Source: Tricholoma matsutake
Lineage: Eukaryota; Basidiomycota; Agaricomycetes; Agaricales; Tricholomataceae
Direction of reading: 5' to 3'
Length of the DNA: 64,000 nucleotides
Assembly: GCA_026075535.2 (NCBI GenBank)
Contig: AP026538.1
Location: 16,004,337-16,068,336 of the forward strand
Shown here: one piece after another, positions 31,105-40,540 of the stretch
Layout of the letters: each line of letters opens with the position of its first letter
Position numbering within the stretch: position 1 is the first letter of the stretch
Translations under genes and position numbers: made by a program
The notes under the pieces: generated by a model
What the model saw: only the letters and a program-made list of their open reading frames with translations
The model's database searches: none
Told to the model about the DNA's origin: nothing

Positions 31105-33369
31105 CACTCCTTGACTTGTTACAACCACCATAAACAGTGGTAAACACTCCTGCTCAACATTGGTAGCAACATCGAGACTTCAATTTTGGTCCGATTTTCG
31201 ATTGGATTTCACCATCACGAACGCTCTCGGCGTCTCCAGGCTTGCCCTGATTTGCTAAGAGATCTGTCCATCTGATCCCTGGGGATGCCCTGGTCATTGT
31301 CTCTGACAGTGACTGCTATCCGTCTCATTCTCCTGGGCTTCGAGGATCCTGACTAGGTGAGTGTTGTCTATGAAAGAGTAGTCTGGGTCCCTCTGGGGGC
31401 TTAGAGTGGGTGTGGGATGCCTGCTTCAACGCTCACCCAAGTCAACACACTCGTTTAGTTGGGGGAGGTCTGGCTTAGGGAGGAGGGACATTATCACTGG
31501 ATTGCTGGTCGTCTGGGAGGCTTCCAGCCTCCATGCTCTGTGAGTTTCTACTACTAGAGACATGCTACACTGACTACCCATTGGAATACACCATCGTTAA
31601 AAGGGGCTGGGCAATGGTGCCCCCTGACAGCTAGGTTTAAGCGCCTGCCAAAGTGTGCTATCACACTTTGGGCAGCATTTATAAATTCTTTGGTGGCCGC
31701 TTTTCACCACCAATTCTCTACCTCCGGTGCTCACTCCTTGGGGGTGTTATGACCCAGGTTCAATCTTCTCCCACTAGGCAGTAGGATGTGCGGCTTGCTC
31801 ACCCCCTCAGAGCATTTGGAGGTTGTATCGGGTGGATCCGGAACTGAGATAAGGGACCATCTGTTATCAATGTCACGCTATGTATCTTGATTTCTACAAT
31901 CACCTACTAGTGCTAACCTACTCTCTATGCCTAAATGGCGAACCAGAGCCCAACCACCACACTGGGGTCTACACAACCCCTCCCTGATTATGGGCGACAT
32001 CTATGATGATGACGTCCAAGACTACGACACCCGGTACGATTGAGATGATCCGGATGTAGCTACTGCCCTATGGGCAGTTAGAGATCTATGGGGTGGAGAA
32101 GACCTCTCTGACCCTGAGGATGATGAGGACTCTCTTGCTATGCAAGAGGCCCTCAATTACGCCGAGAGCAGCCCCAAGCTTGCCTCGAGGCAAACGATTG
32201 ACCGTGTGCTGTGGGTGCAGGACGTCCATGTCGCACATAAATGATGGACTCACAGTCTCGAATGCGAGGACATGTATACTCAGGAGCTCAGCATGGCTGA
32301 GCTCTTCTATCTGGAGGCATCCCCTGCCCCGTTACCGCCTTTGCCCCCCATCCCTGAGTTGGTGGAGGATGAAGTGCCACTATCTGTGAATGAGAGGTTG
32401 GAAATCAAAGCCACCTCTCATGCCATGCTACACCAACTCGACGTGATGACCATGTTTGTTGGTACTGTCTGTACGTCCGCCGTTCCCCCTGCAGAGAGGA
32501 ACACATGGCGCCAAATGGCCTGGGAGTTATTCACAACCACCTGGCAACTGTCTGAGACAATGTCGGCAGAACTAGCAGCCGCTCCGACACCTCTGGATCT
32601 CATGTCTCTGGCAGCCTTCTGGGCTTCCTACACGGTGATGCACACTGCTCAATCAGAGCCTCAATCTGGGGAACCCTCATCCCCAGCATGGCGCCGTCAT
32701 CCTCGAGGTCCTCGAGGACAGCAGCGCTGCAACTAGTACAGGGGCCTATCCCCCTCTACATTCATGGCCACCAAGTAACTGGTGGCCATTATTGGGATGG
32801 TGACATGGTGTCACCTCCCTATACCTTCCCCCCGCTGCGGGGGGACGATGTCATCGAGTGCATGCACATGTTTGCATTTGCTCGAGGAGGGCCTCGGCCC
32901 CCTACTTATGGTGGTCATGGTGAATAACCAGGTGAACAACCACCCGCCTTGCTACTGTCACTCATGCACAACACAGTGATGGTCCACCTCATTCATCTGG
33001 GGTGGTCAATCCTCATTGGCTGGAAATACGCAGACGGTTATTCCTCCTGAAAGGAGGGATTTATGGTGAATTAACACTGCTGCGCCTGGTCTGACTTTGG
33101 TCGGACATGTGACTGGGGGACTGTTTTGCTCCAGTGGGCGATCTAATGGCTAGCTTTGGGAGGGGGGGGCTCCCCCTCCAGATTATTGCCTTTCCTGGCT
33201 GAGAGGCCAACGTCTGTGGCACTGCCCGCCTAAAGTGGCTAAAACGAGGACCTGGGTAGGAGATGGGCAAGGGGAACACATAGATATAGTAGTACCCTAG
33301 TTTGTACCCTGCTCCGCAGACTGCGTTCGAGCCCTGCATTATAAATTGTTGACCCAAAAAAAAAAAAAA
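31105..33369 (+). mobile_element. B9: full-length B element nested in B8
   Basis: Complete copy: terminus ctccttgac at 31107, leader, palindrome near 31638-31679, ORF 31927-32736, 3' palindromes, tail and poly(A) from 33356. Exact 18-bp TSD. It is very similar to B5 in the ORF and 3' region, so these two are close relatives and among the youngest copies. Confidence 0.93.
31927..32736 (+). pseudogene. B-family acidic ORF (B9), two TGA stops
   Basis: A 269-codon frame from ATG 31927 to TAG 32734-32736. TGA at about 32041 (in YD-DDP) and TGA in the HK-WTHS position (about 32242) are the only breaks; the second is shared with B5, so it may be ancestral to this subfamily. Segments match B5 almost residue for residue from CEDMYTQELSMAELFYLEAS to the basic tail. 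Confidence 0.8.
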
Positions 33370-33587
33370 AAAATGCTAATGCATGCATGTGCTCGATGAC
33401 AATGTCCCCCCCGCAGCGGGGAAGGGTGGCGACACTTGTCACCAACCCGACAGCAGCCAGTGGACTGGCAGTGAGCTAAACACATTACTATTATTAAGTG
33501 TGTGTTATAAGTGTGTTGTGGACAGTAGACGGGAGTTGTTGACAAGTGTTTAAACACTAGTAAAACTCATCTTAAGCTTTTAACACA

Positions 33588-34113
33588 GCCCACTTCAAGG
33601 AGTCCCTGTCAGTCATCATACCGAAACCAGGGAAGCCTAACTACTCCACACCAAAGTCTTTCAGGCCAATAGTGCTCTTGAACACTCTGGGGAAATTAGT
33701 CAAAAAGATGCTGTCTAGATGGCTTCAATTCAATGGAGTTGCACACAGAGCCTTTGAGCCCAACCATTTCAGAGGCATCGCCCAGTGGTCCACAGAGGAC
33801 GCTGGAATTTACCTCACCCACCTCATATGAGCAGGCTGGGTGGAGGGACTACAAACAAGCATTGTCGCATTCAACATAGCTCAATTCTTCCCTTCACTGA
33901 ACCACCAGGTCCTACTGGAGATCATATCCAGGTTGGGGTTCCCCACAGTTGTGGTGAACTTCTTCCGATCCTACCTTGTGGGTCGCAAAACAACCTACAG
34001 GTAGAACACCTTCTCATCTGGCCCATTTGCAGCAGATGTGGGGGTGGGACAAGGCAGAGCCTTGTCCCCTGTCTTGTCGGCGCTATATTTAGTGCCAGTC
34101 ATGAAACTCTTCA
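33588..34113 (+). pseudogene. L5: LINE RT fragment
   Basis: Short plus-strand piece of L ORF2: SVIIPKPGKPNYSTPKSFRP, LVKKMLSRWLQFNGVAHRAF, IVAFNIAQFFPSLNH and GVGQGRALSPVLSALYLVP, ending at KLF where the SINE begins. TGA at LI-AGW and TAG near 34003 break it. The 5' side abuts the copia-1 3' LTR. Confidence 0.85.
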
Positions 34114-34117
34114 GGGA

Positions 34118-34492
34118 GGGGCAGGTGGTGTAGTGGTTATATCGCTGCCTGCTCCTGGCAGCATGTGCGCTGCCAAAAGGTTGGGGGTTCAATTCCTTCT
34201 CATGCAACTACCTATGATACAAGGTTGCAACCACCACAGATTGTCAGACATGGGAGGATCTGATGACATCGTGTGACTGCACTGACTAAACCCATGTGAA
34301 AGGTAATCACTAATGGTCTGGCCTTGGTAAAGCCAGTTTGCAGCTGGGGTACTGGCACCCCTGTGATCGGATCAATGAAAGGTAACAATAGAGTCCATGG
34401 TTGAGAACCACATAAAAAAGCCGCTAGAGGTGCCTGGAGATCCATAACCCCAAGTAGCCATGCGTGGTGATGCCCCTTAGGGACCGAAAGGA
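34118..34492 (+). mobile_element. tRNA-derived SINE (tRNA-Glu-like head)
   Basis: Starts ggggcaggtggtgtagtgg. A pol III A box (TGGTGTAGTGG, 34126-34136) and B box (GGTTCAATTCC, 34186-34196) are spaced as in a tRNA. Between them ctgcc and ggcag flank a 7-base loop tgctcct, giving anticodon CTC (Glu). The acceptor stem does not close, so it is a SINE head and not a tRNA gene. About 300 bases of unrelated body follow until the L6 poly(T). It is the only copy here; its 3' end and TSD are unclear. Confidence 0.72.
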
Positions 34493-34598
34493 TTTTTTTT
34501 TTTTTTTTTTTGGGTCAAACATTTTTTACGCGGTGCCCGATCACAGTCTGCAGCAGAGACATACAAATGAAGTACACTACTTCCAACCCAAGGCCCTC

Positions 34599-34612
34599 TA
34601 CCTGCTAATCTT
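34599..34612. repeat. Target-site duplication of B10 (left)
   Basis: tacctgctaatctt at 34599-34612 is repeated exactly at 36896-36909; both lie in L6 3' UTR sequence. Confidence 0.92.
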
Positions 34613-36895
34613 TTTTTTTTTTTTTTTGGGTCAACAATTTATAACATGGGGCTTGATCACAGTCCGTGGAGCAGGGTACAAACTAGGGTACTACTATATC
34701 TACGTGTTCCCCTAGCCCATCTCCCACCCTAGTCCTCATTTTAGCCACTTTAGGCGGGTGGTGCCACTGACGTTGGCCTCTCAGCCAGGAAAGGCAATAA
34801 TCTGGTGGGGGAGCCCCCCCCTCCCAAAGTTAGCCATTAGATCGTCCGCTGGTGCAAACTGGTCCCCCGGCCACATATCCAACCGAAGTCAGATCAGGTG
34901 CAGTGGTGTCAATTCACTGTAAATCCCCCCTTGCAGGATGAATAACTGACTGCCTACTCCCAGTCAATGAGGATTGACCACCCCAGACAAACGAGGTGGA
35001 CCATCACCGTGCCTACGCATGAGTGACAGAGATGTGGTAGCTGGTTATTCACCAGAACTACCGTAGGCAGGGGGCCAAAGCCCCCTTCGAGCGCATGCCA
35101 ACATGTGCAGGCACTCAGTGACAACGTCCCCCCTGCAGCGGGGAGAAGGTAGAGGGTAGCGACAACATGCCACTTTCCCGATATCGGCCACCAGCCAAAC
35201 AGCTCGGTGGGCGTGGTTGTGGAGGGGTGTCCCCCCTTATTGGTTGCAGCGCTGCTGTGCTCGAGGACCTCGAGGATGGTGGCATTGTGATGGGGACGAG
35301 GGTTCCCCATGTTGGAGCTCTGCTTGAGCTGCCTGTCTCGCCACGTAGGAAGCCCTGAAGGCTGCCGGTGATGTGAGATCGAGAGGCAATCTGGCAGCTG
35401 CTAGTTCTGCCAACATTGGCTTGGACAATTGCCAGGTGGTTGTGAATAATTCCCAAGCCATCTGATGCCATACGTTCCTCTCTGTGAGAGGGATGGCGGA
35501 CACCCGGACGGTACCGACAAAAATCGTCATTGCCTCCACTATATGAAGAAAGCCATGAGAGGCAGCTGTTATTTCCGCCCTCTCATCTCTCGACAACGGA
35601 GACTCATCCTCCACCAACTCTTGGATGGCGGATGAACCCAGTGATATGGGGAGGGGCGGCACTGATTGCTCTTGCTGCCCCTCTGGATAAAGGAGCTCGG
35701 CGATGCCAAGCTCCTGGTTGTTGTTGGCCTTGAGCCCAAGCTTGAGAGCCAGATCATGCACCTCATTGGCTATCACTTGTGACACCAAGAAGCAGTTTAT
35801 CGTCTCCTGCGAGGCTAGCTCGGTGAGACCCAGAATGAATTTGACATCTCTGCCGGTGGCAGAGTTGTCATCATCATCTGGCAGGTTGGAGGAGTCATCC
35901 TCCACCCAAAGATTGTGGAACTGGTTAGCCACATCAGAGTCCCATCCGCTCAAGGAGACGTGCCTGAACTCTGGGAGGTAGTTGTCATCGAAGTCTGCGA
36001 CATCGGCATTTGTGTATAAAAGGGGGTCGCCGTGCACCGCCCGGTGTCGAGGTTGTGCTCTACATTTTGTAGAGGGGATTGAGGATGATTTAGCACAAGT
36101 TGATGATGGTAGAAGTCAAGATACGTAGTGTGGAAACGATAACAGTTGGTCCCTTATCTCAATTCCGGGTCCACCTGACACAACCTCCAGGCGCTCTGAG
36201 GGGGCAGGCAGGCCGCACATCCTGTTGCCGATTGGGAGGGATGACTGAACCTGGTTCCTAACACATCAAGGGTGTGAGTGCCGGAGGTAGAGATTTGGTG
36301 GTGAAAAGCAGCGACCAAAGTATTTATAAGCACTGCCCAAAGTGTGATAGCACACTTTGGCGGGTGCTTAAACCTAGCCATCAGGGGGCACCATCGCCCG
36401 GCCCCTTTTAACGATGGTGTATTCCAATGGGTAGTCAGTGTAACATGTCTCTAGTAGTAGAAACTCACAGAGCATGGAGGCTGGAAGCCTCCCAGACAAC
36501 CAGCAATCCAGTGTAGTTGTCCTTTCCCCTAAGCCAGACCTCCCCCAACTAGACAAGTGTGTCGACTTGGGCGAGCGTTGAAGCAGGCATCCCACACCCA
36601 CTCTAAGCCCCCATAGGGACCTAGACTACTCTTTCATAGACACCACTCACGTAGCCAGGATCCTCAAAGCACAGGGGAACGAGATGAATAGCAGCCATTG
36701 TCAAAAACAATGACCGGGGCATCCACGGAGATTGGATGGATGGATCTCTTAGCAAATCAGGCCAGGCCTGGAGACGCCGAGAGCATTCATGATGGTGAAA
36801 TCTGATCGAAGATCGGATGAAAATTGCAGTCTCGATGTTGCTACCAATGTCGAGCAGGAATGTTTACCACTGTTTATGGTGGTTGTAACAAGTCG
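34613..36895 (-). mobile_element. B10: near full-length, divergent B element in the L6 3' UTR
   Basis: Minus strand, poly(T) 34611-34627, shared tail, GC palindromes, ORF, leader palindrome near 36328-36369 and 5' terminus (missing only the first ~8 bases) at 36894. Exact 14-bp TSD. About 2.28 kb. Its ORF N-terminal half differs strongly from other copies while the leader and tail are typical. Confidence 0.93.
35237..36079 (-). pseudogene. B-family acidic ORF (B10): open throughout, start codon lost
   Basis: The only B ORF with no internal stop: the frame is open from the position of the family ATG (36079-36077, here ATC) to the stop at 35239-35237, about 280 codons. The N-terminal half is divergent (DVADFDDNYLPEFRHVSLSG and ATGRDVKFILGLTELASQET), but QELGIAELLYPEG, IQELVEDESPLSRDERAEI, MTIFVGTVRVSAIPLTERN, VWHQMAWELFTTTWQLS, DLTSPAAFRASYVARQAAQA and the basic RGPRAQQRCN end are conserved. 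An alternative start such as GTG 36037 is possible on paper, but no in-frame ATG lies in the first half. No domain is recognised. Confidence 0.75.
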
Positions 36896-37333
36896 TACCT
36901 GCTAATCTTCGCACCTGCCAAACTAATAACTGCGATGACTACTGAGGCAGCTCTCTTGATGAGCGTAAATGGACTCGCCATTGGCAGCATACCAATAACC
37001 TTGGTGAGAAGGTTGTGTCATCCGAATCTCTATGGGTGTGTATGCAAGATTTAGGGGAAACTGCCACCCTGACATGAGCCTCTCAGCTCAGAAAGGAAGG
37101 CACAGTCAGTACATTGACTGTAGCACACAACCGACAACGGATCTGGAAGTGCTCGGGCACCTCCCCAAATCAGTTCCTAGTGATGTGTCCCCCTCCCCAG
37201 CGCTCTCCCGTGACTCGGGGTGGCCCTTTTAAAGGGTAAATGGAGTGGCCTACCACCTTCTGCAGCCGTCGTCCGACCTACTGATAACACAAGCCAGGAT
37301 CCAGATGGGGGTCATACGCCCTGCGCACACAAC

Positions 37334-37869
37334 CTATCCAGGATCCCATGTGAGTGGGGTGAACGACCCTAAAGCTGGGTTATTGTCCAATAGCATGCGA
37401 AAGCCTTCAACTGAGTCTGGGCTTTCACGAGGATCTTTTCTGGATACTGCATGGCAGATCCGGATAATGTGGTCCCAGGTTTGTACCCTGGGCATGCTGC
37501 ACCAACATTGGGTTTCCCCATTGAGGGAGAATCATTGGCGATATTCCCCTAGGGGAGCATGGCCAGTGAGAAGTCTTGTGAGTCGGGAAGTGGTAGTTGT
37601 ACTCGTTCCCATCACTTTTAGCCAGGGCCCACCCTTGTGGGTCGAGGGTAGTACTGGTTTTCCTCTGACTCCGTTGAGGTGGAGGAAATGCCAACTGCGA
37701 TATGCAGGTCTGATGAACTGCGCATGCCAATCCTTCTTGACCCCCTTGTCTACTTGGGCCTTGAGGTAATCTAGAGACGTCCTTGGGCATCTGCCCACGG
37801 AGATCTTGGTTGATGTGGTGACATCATGAGCTTTCTTGTGCACTCCCCATTTGAAGGTCGAAGGTACAT
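37334..37869 (-). pseudogene. L6 ORF2, C-terminal end
   Basis: Minus-strand ORF2 tail: FKWGVHKKAHDVTTSTKISV, SLDYLKAQVDKGVKKDWHAQ, WHFLHLNGVRGKPVLPSTHK, GHAPLGEYRQ, then after a frame break the Cys/His segment ending WDPG before TAG 37336-37334. It is cut at 37869 by C. Confidence 0.85.
37866..37869. repeat. 4-bp target-site duplication of the C element (left)
   Basis: acat at 37866-37869 recurs at 40226-40229 next to the outer ends of the two LTRs. Joining the flanks restores the L6 sequence (ggtacatgccagaatg) found in other L copies. Confidence 0.75.
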
Positions 37870-38048
37870 TGTAGCCGTGGCGGCAGCACCTGGTGGAGTT
37901 AGAGACATGGTCATGTGACTGCATGCTAGATATCCACGTAGGCCATAGACTGTTTGTCCATTGATACCACTGCTATAGAGGTTCTGCCCATGCTTTAGGG
38001 CCTTCTGCTTGCGTTCCCCGCCTGTTCCAGTGAGATGGCACATCTCCA
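37870..38048 (+). repeat. C element 5' LTR
   Basis: 179 bp starting tgtagccgtggcggcagcac and ending cacatctcca. Matches 40047-40225 at about 172 of 179 positions. Confidence 0.85.
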
Positions 38049-38050
38049 TC

Positions 38051-38064
38051 TGGTGACAACAGGC
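38051..38064 (+). promoter_or_regulatory. C element candidate primer binding site
   Basis: tggtgacaacaggc begins two bases after the LTR with TGG, complementary to a tRNA CCA end. The tRNA species is not assigned. Confidence 0.5.
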
Positions 38065-38269
38065 AGATTCAACTCTGCATGTGTCTGCTTCATTTTGGAG
38101 CATTTTCATTTCCTTTTCATTTCTGAGCCTGAGCCTTTCATTTTGGTCTACTGCAATCTTGGTTGTCTATCTTCAGTCTTCGGTCTTCGGTCATTTGTCT
38201 ACTGTCACTGTCTACTGCCACTGTCTACTACAGACAGTAATTTACTGTTTCACTTGAATCATTGCCAGC

Positions 38270-39889
38270 ATGGGAAAGAAAAAACAAGCAGCGAAATCTG
38301 AACCACCAGCACCAGCACCAGCAGAGGAAGATCTCACAACCCTGGTCTTCTGTGTGCAGCAGCACCAGCTGGAGCTCTACGAGGCCATCATGGCACGAGA
38401 TCGAGAGCAAGCATATGATTTGGTAGAGGCCACGATCGTGCAAACACTGGAGAAAGGGAGAGCGTCTATTTTAGAGGAAGAAAGACGAGAGGGATACGAG
38501 AAAGGGCTGAAAGAAGGTGAAGAGAAAGGGTGAACGGCAGAACGAGAGATACGGGAGGAAAATCAGCAGGTCAAGATCGACGAGAGTGTGAAAATGGAGC
38601 CGACAACCAGTGTAACCATGGATATAGGCACCCAGACCACCCCCACCACCTCTGCCAATGCCGATACACAAACGGAACCCCACAACAATTCCACCAGCCC
38701 ATCGTCACCACACCTGCCTGCCACGTCATCCATAGCAATGGCCCCATCAGCCCCATCAACACTGCCAACAATGTTGACAAGGGCCACCACCACTGCTCCC
38801 CTTGCTTCAAAACACCCATCTGCTGCTCAGATCTGACGGCAGTCACTTCCAGCCCAACCCACTGCACCCCAGCTAACTCCCCAGCCTCTCCTTTCACACC
38901 CTGAGCCGCCCGTTGTCACTGCCATGTCACTACTAACAACGGTGGTGACTACTGCTACAACCACCCGGAAAACAATGCCTAGAGCCTCGTCTGGCACCCA
39001 TACCACTGCACACACCTTGGAGTTGGCTCACCACACTGTAAGCAATGCACAGAAGTTGTCCACAGCCCAGCAAGACAAGTTACGAGACGACGAGCAACTG
39101 TGCTCGTCAAAACGCGCCGTCTGCTCAACAGACGAACCCTGCCGGCCCCCCCCTCATCAACGACAATCCAGGAGCATCCCCACGCCTCCCAGTCCACCCT
39201 TGCTAGCACCCCTTGCCCCCATTATGCACAACAAGCCCATTACGACACCCTATGCGTCCACAGGGCCTGCCACATCATCAACAATGTTTCTGTCAACGAT
39301 GGCTCAACCCCCTGCTCTGCCCCATTCTAGACCACAGCCCACAGCTCAGAAACGACAGGATACATCACCAGACCCAGCAGAACACACCCGGCACACCTCT
39401 CAACCACCCAGTTTGCCCCAGTACGGCCGTAAATGACCTGTTTCCCCAGAACCCGCATGGTACACCCCACCTGCATCACCGTCGACACCTGCTACGCCCC
39501 CCATCTGCCCCAGCCCAGCCCACCCCAGCTCGAAACGAGCCATTTTGCCACTGCTTACCTGTTTAGACTGGGCCAAAGATGCTGAGTCCCTCCCCACCAT
39601 GCCCTTGCTCCCCCGAGACCTCTTGTGTCTATGGAATGCCCGTGTACAGCCATTTGGAACTCTACGACGATGGACTCGATGACAACGAGCCCCACCTCGA
39701 GTCTCTCCACCATTGCGACAATTCTTTCATCCAGATTCATTATCCTATGTTCGCCCACCTCATCCTCAACCTATGTTTACTCGCCATCACCCTTCAGCTC
39801 CTGCTCTAAAGCTAAACTGGGATCAAGACCCCCGTCTCACAAATCTGAGTCGAGCTCTTTGTGCTCTGGGTTGGACACCACCTCGCTGA
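38270..39889 (+). pseudogene. C element ORF: coiled-coil / Ser-Thr-Pro-rich protein, four TGA stops
   Basis: One frame from ATG 38270 to TGA 39887-39889 (540 codons), broken only by TGA at 38531, 38834, 39434 and 39680 and by no frameshift. N-terminus: MGKKKQAAKSEPPAPAPAEE, then EDLTTLVFCVQQHQLELYEA, a charged helix EEERREGYEKGLKEGEEKG likely to form a coiled coil, TMDIGTQTTPT and DTQTEP repeats, a long Ser/Thr/Pro region, and a C-terminus with CLDWAKDAESLPTMPLLPRD, PFGTLRRW and LNWDQDPRLTNLSRALCALG. From memory, similar C-termini (D-P-R-L-x-x-L-S-R-A-L...GW) occur in uncharacterised Agaricomycete proteins. No enzymatic or gag domain is recognised. Confidence 0.72.
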
Positions 39890-40032
39890 GCTTTACCTTT
39901 TATTTTCATATTTTACCTGCATATATTATCATTGGACATTCATTCACTGCACATATCATCAGGCATTTTAGACATCATTTTCCTTGTTTCTTTTCATCTA
40001 GAGTTGAGATTGCAATGAGGGCGTTGCTATTG

Positions 40033-40046
40033 TGTAGGGGGGCACA
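40033..40046 (+). promoter_or_regulatory. C element polypurine tract (candidate)
   Basis: gtaggggggcaca lies directly before the 3' LTR start tgtagccg. It is short but in the expected place. Confidence 0.5.
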
Positions 40047-40225
40047 TGTAGCCGTGGCGGCAGCACCTGGTGGAGTTAGAGACACAGTCATGTGACTGCA
40101 TGCTAGATATCCACGTAGGCCATAGACTGTTTGTCCATTGATACCACTGCTATAGAGGTTCTGCCCATGCTTTAGGGCCTTCTGCTTGCATTCCCCACCT
40201 GTTCTGGTGAGATGGCACGTCTCCA
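40047..40225 (+). repeat. C element 3' LTR
   Basis: 179 bp; differs from the 5' LTR by transitions only, at about seven sites, so the insertion is fairly recent or the LTRs have been hit mainly by deamination. Confidence 0.85.
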
Positions 40226-40540
40226 ACATGCCAGAATGTAACATTTCGTTCCTTGTCTCCTGCTAGCCAGGGGCAAAGAGTGCGACAGGCGTCCAGGGCA
40301 AAGATTTGCCCAGAGTGTGGTTTGGGATCTATGAGGGAATCGATTCCCACTGCAGAGAAAATCACCAATCTCTTGCATCCCTTGCTGCATGCAGCTGAGA
40401 CTCTGAGTTGGAGTGCAAAAAGTTCGACCTCCGGGGGGGTTCTCCTCCCAGAAGCTGAGACAATGCAATCTATCTGCTCCCCTTGTCTGAAGATGAGGGT
40501 GCAAGCTGCTGCTTGGTATTTGGAATTGGTGGGCCCAGTC
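40226..40540 (-). pseudogene. L6 ORF2, RNase H N-terminal part
   Basis: Minus strand: GPTNSKYQAAACTLIFRQGE, SASGRRTPPEVELFALQLRV, KRLVIFSAVGIDSLIDPKPH (the catalytic Asp after IFS is deleted) and AGDKERNVTFWHV, where C is inserted. 5'-truncated at 40540. Confidence 0.85.

Larger units (their letters stand above)
30597..33474 (-). mobile_element. B8: 5'-truncated B element in the copia-1 3' LTR, split by B9
   Basis: Minus-strand B 3' region: poly(T) at 30596-30611, shared tail, GC palindromes, then interruption by B9 and a last ~90 bases at 33388-33474. It has an exact 15-bp TSD. It is 5'-truncated, as expected of incomplete reverse transcription, and contains no ORF. Confidence 0.92.
18640..33585 (+). 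mobile_element. Copia-1: LTR retrotransposon with internal deletion, heavily nested
   Basis: Two ~390-bp LTRs in direct orientation (18640-19028; 30302-33585 without inserts) bracket the end of a Ty1/copia polyprotein. Gag, protease, integrase and most of RT are missing, because the 5' LTR joins directly to late RT sequence. L4 splits the RNase H and B8 (with B9 inside) splits the 3' LTR. No matching 5-bp TSD was seen at the outer ends, so this may be a recombinant. Confidence 0.82.
30302..33585 (+). repeat. Copia-1 3' LTR, interrupted by B8 and B9
   Basis: LTR sequence occupies 30302-30596 and 33490-33585 (together about 391 bp) and matches 18640-19028. B8(-) is inserted with the 15-bp TSD gctaaacacattact at 30582-30596 and 33475-33489. 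Confidence 0.88.
37870..40225 (+). mobile_element. C: compact LTR retrotransposon carrying a single long ORF
   Basis: Two direct repeats of exactly 179 bp (37870-38048 and 40047-40225), TG...CA termini, a candidate primer binding site two bases after the first repeat, a G-rich tract before the second, and a 4-bp TSD in L6. The LTRs differ at about 7 positions, all transitions. The internal ~2.0 kb has no protease, RT, RNase H or integrase, so it is non-autonomous, like a TRIM or LARD, but with a 540-codon reading frame. Confidence 0.85.
34493..40540 (-). mobile_element. L6: LINE 3' part with nested B10 and C
   Basis: Minus-strand L copy: poly(T) 34493-34511, shared tail, 3' UTR (34512-34612 and 36896-37333), RNase H C-terminus (37334-37869), then after C the RNase H N-terminal part (40226-40540). 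It is 5'-truncated in RNase H and abuts L7(+) head to head at 40540. Confidence 0.88.

Noticed and set aside
34118..34200. A functional tRNA-Glu gene
   Set aside because: A box, B box and anticodon arm are present, but the acceptor ends do not pair and the sequence continues into a long body, so it was called a SINE head.
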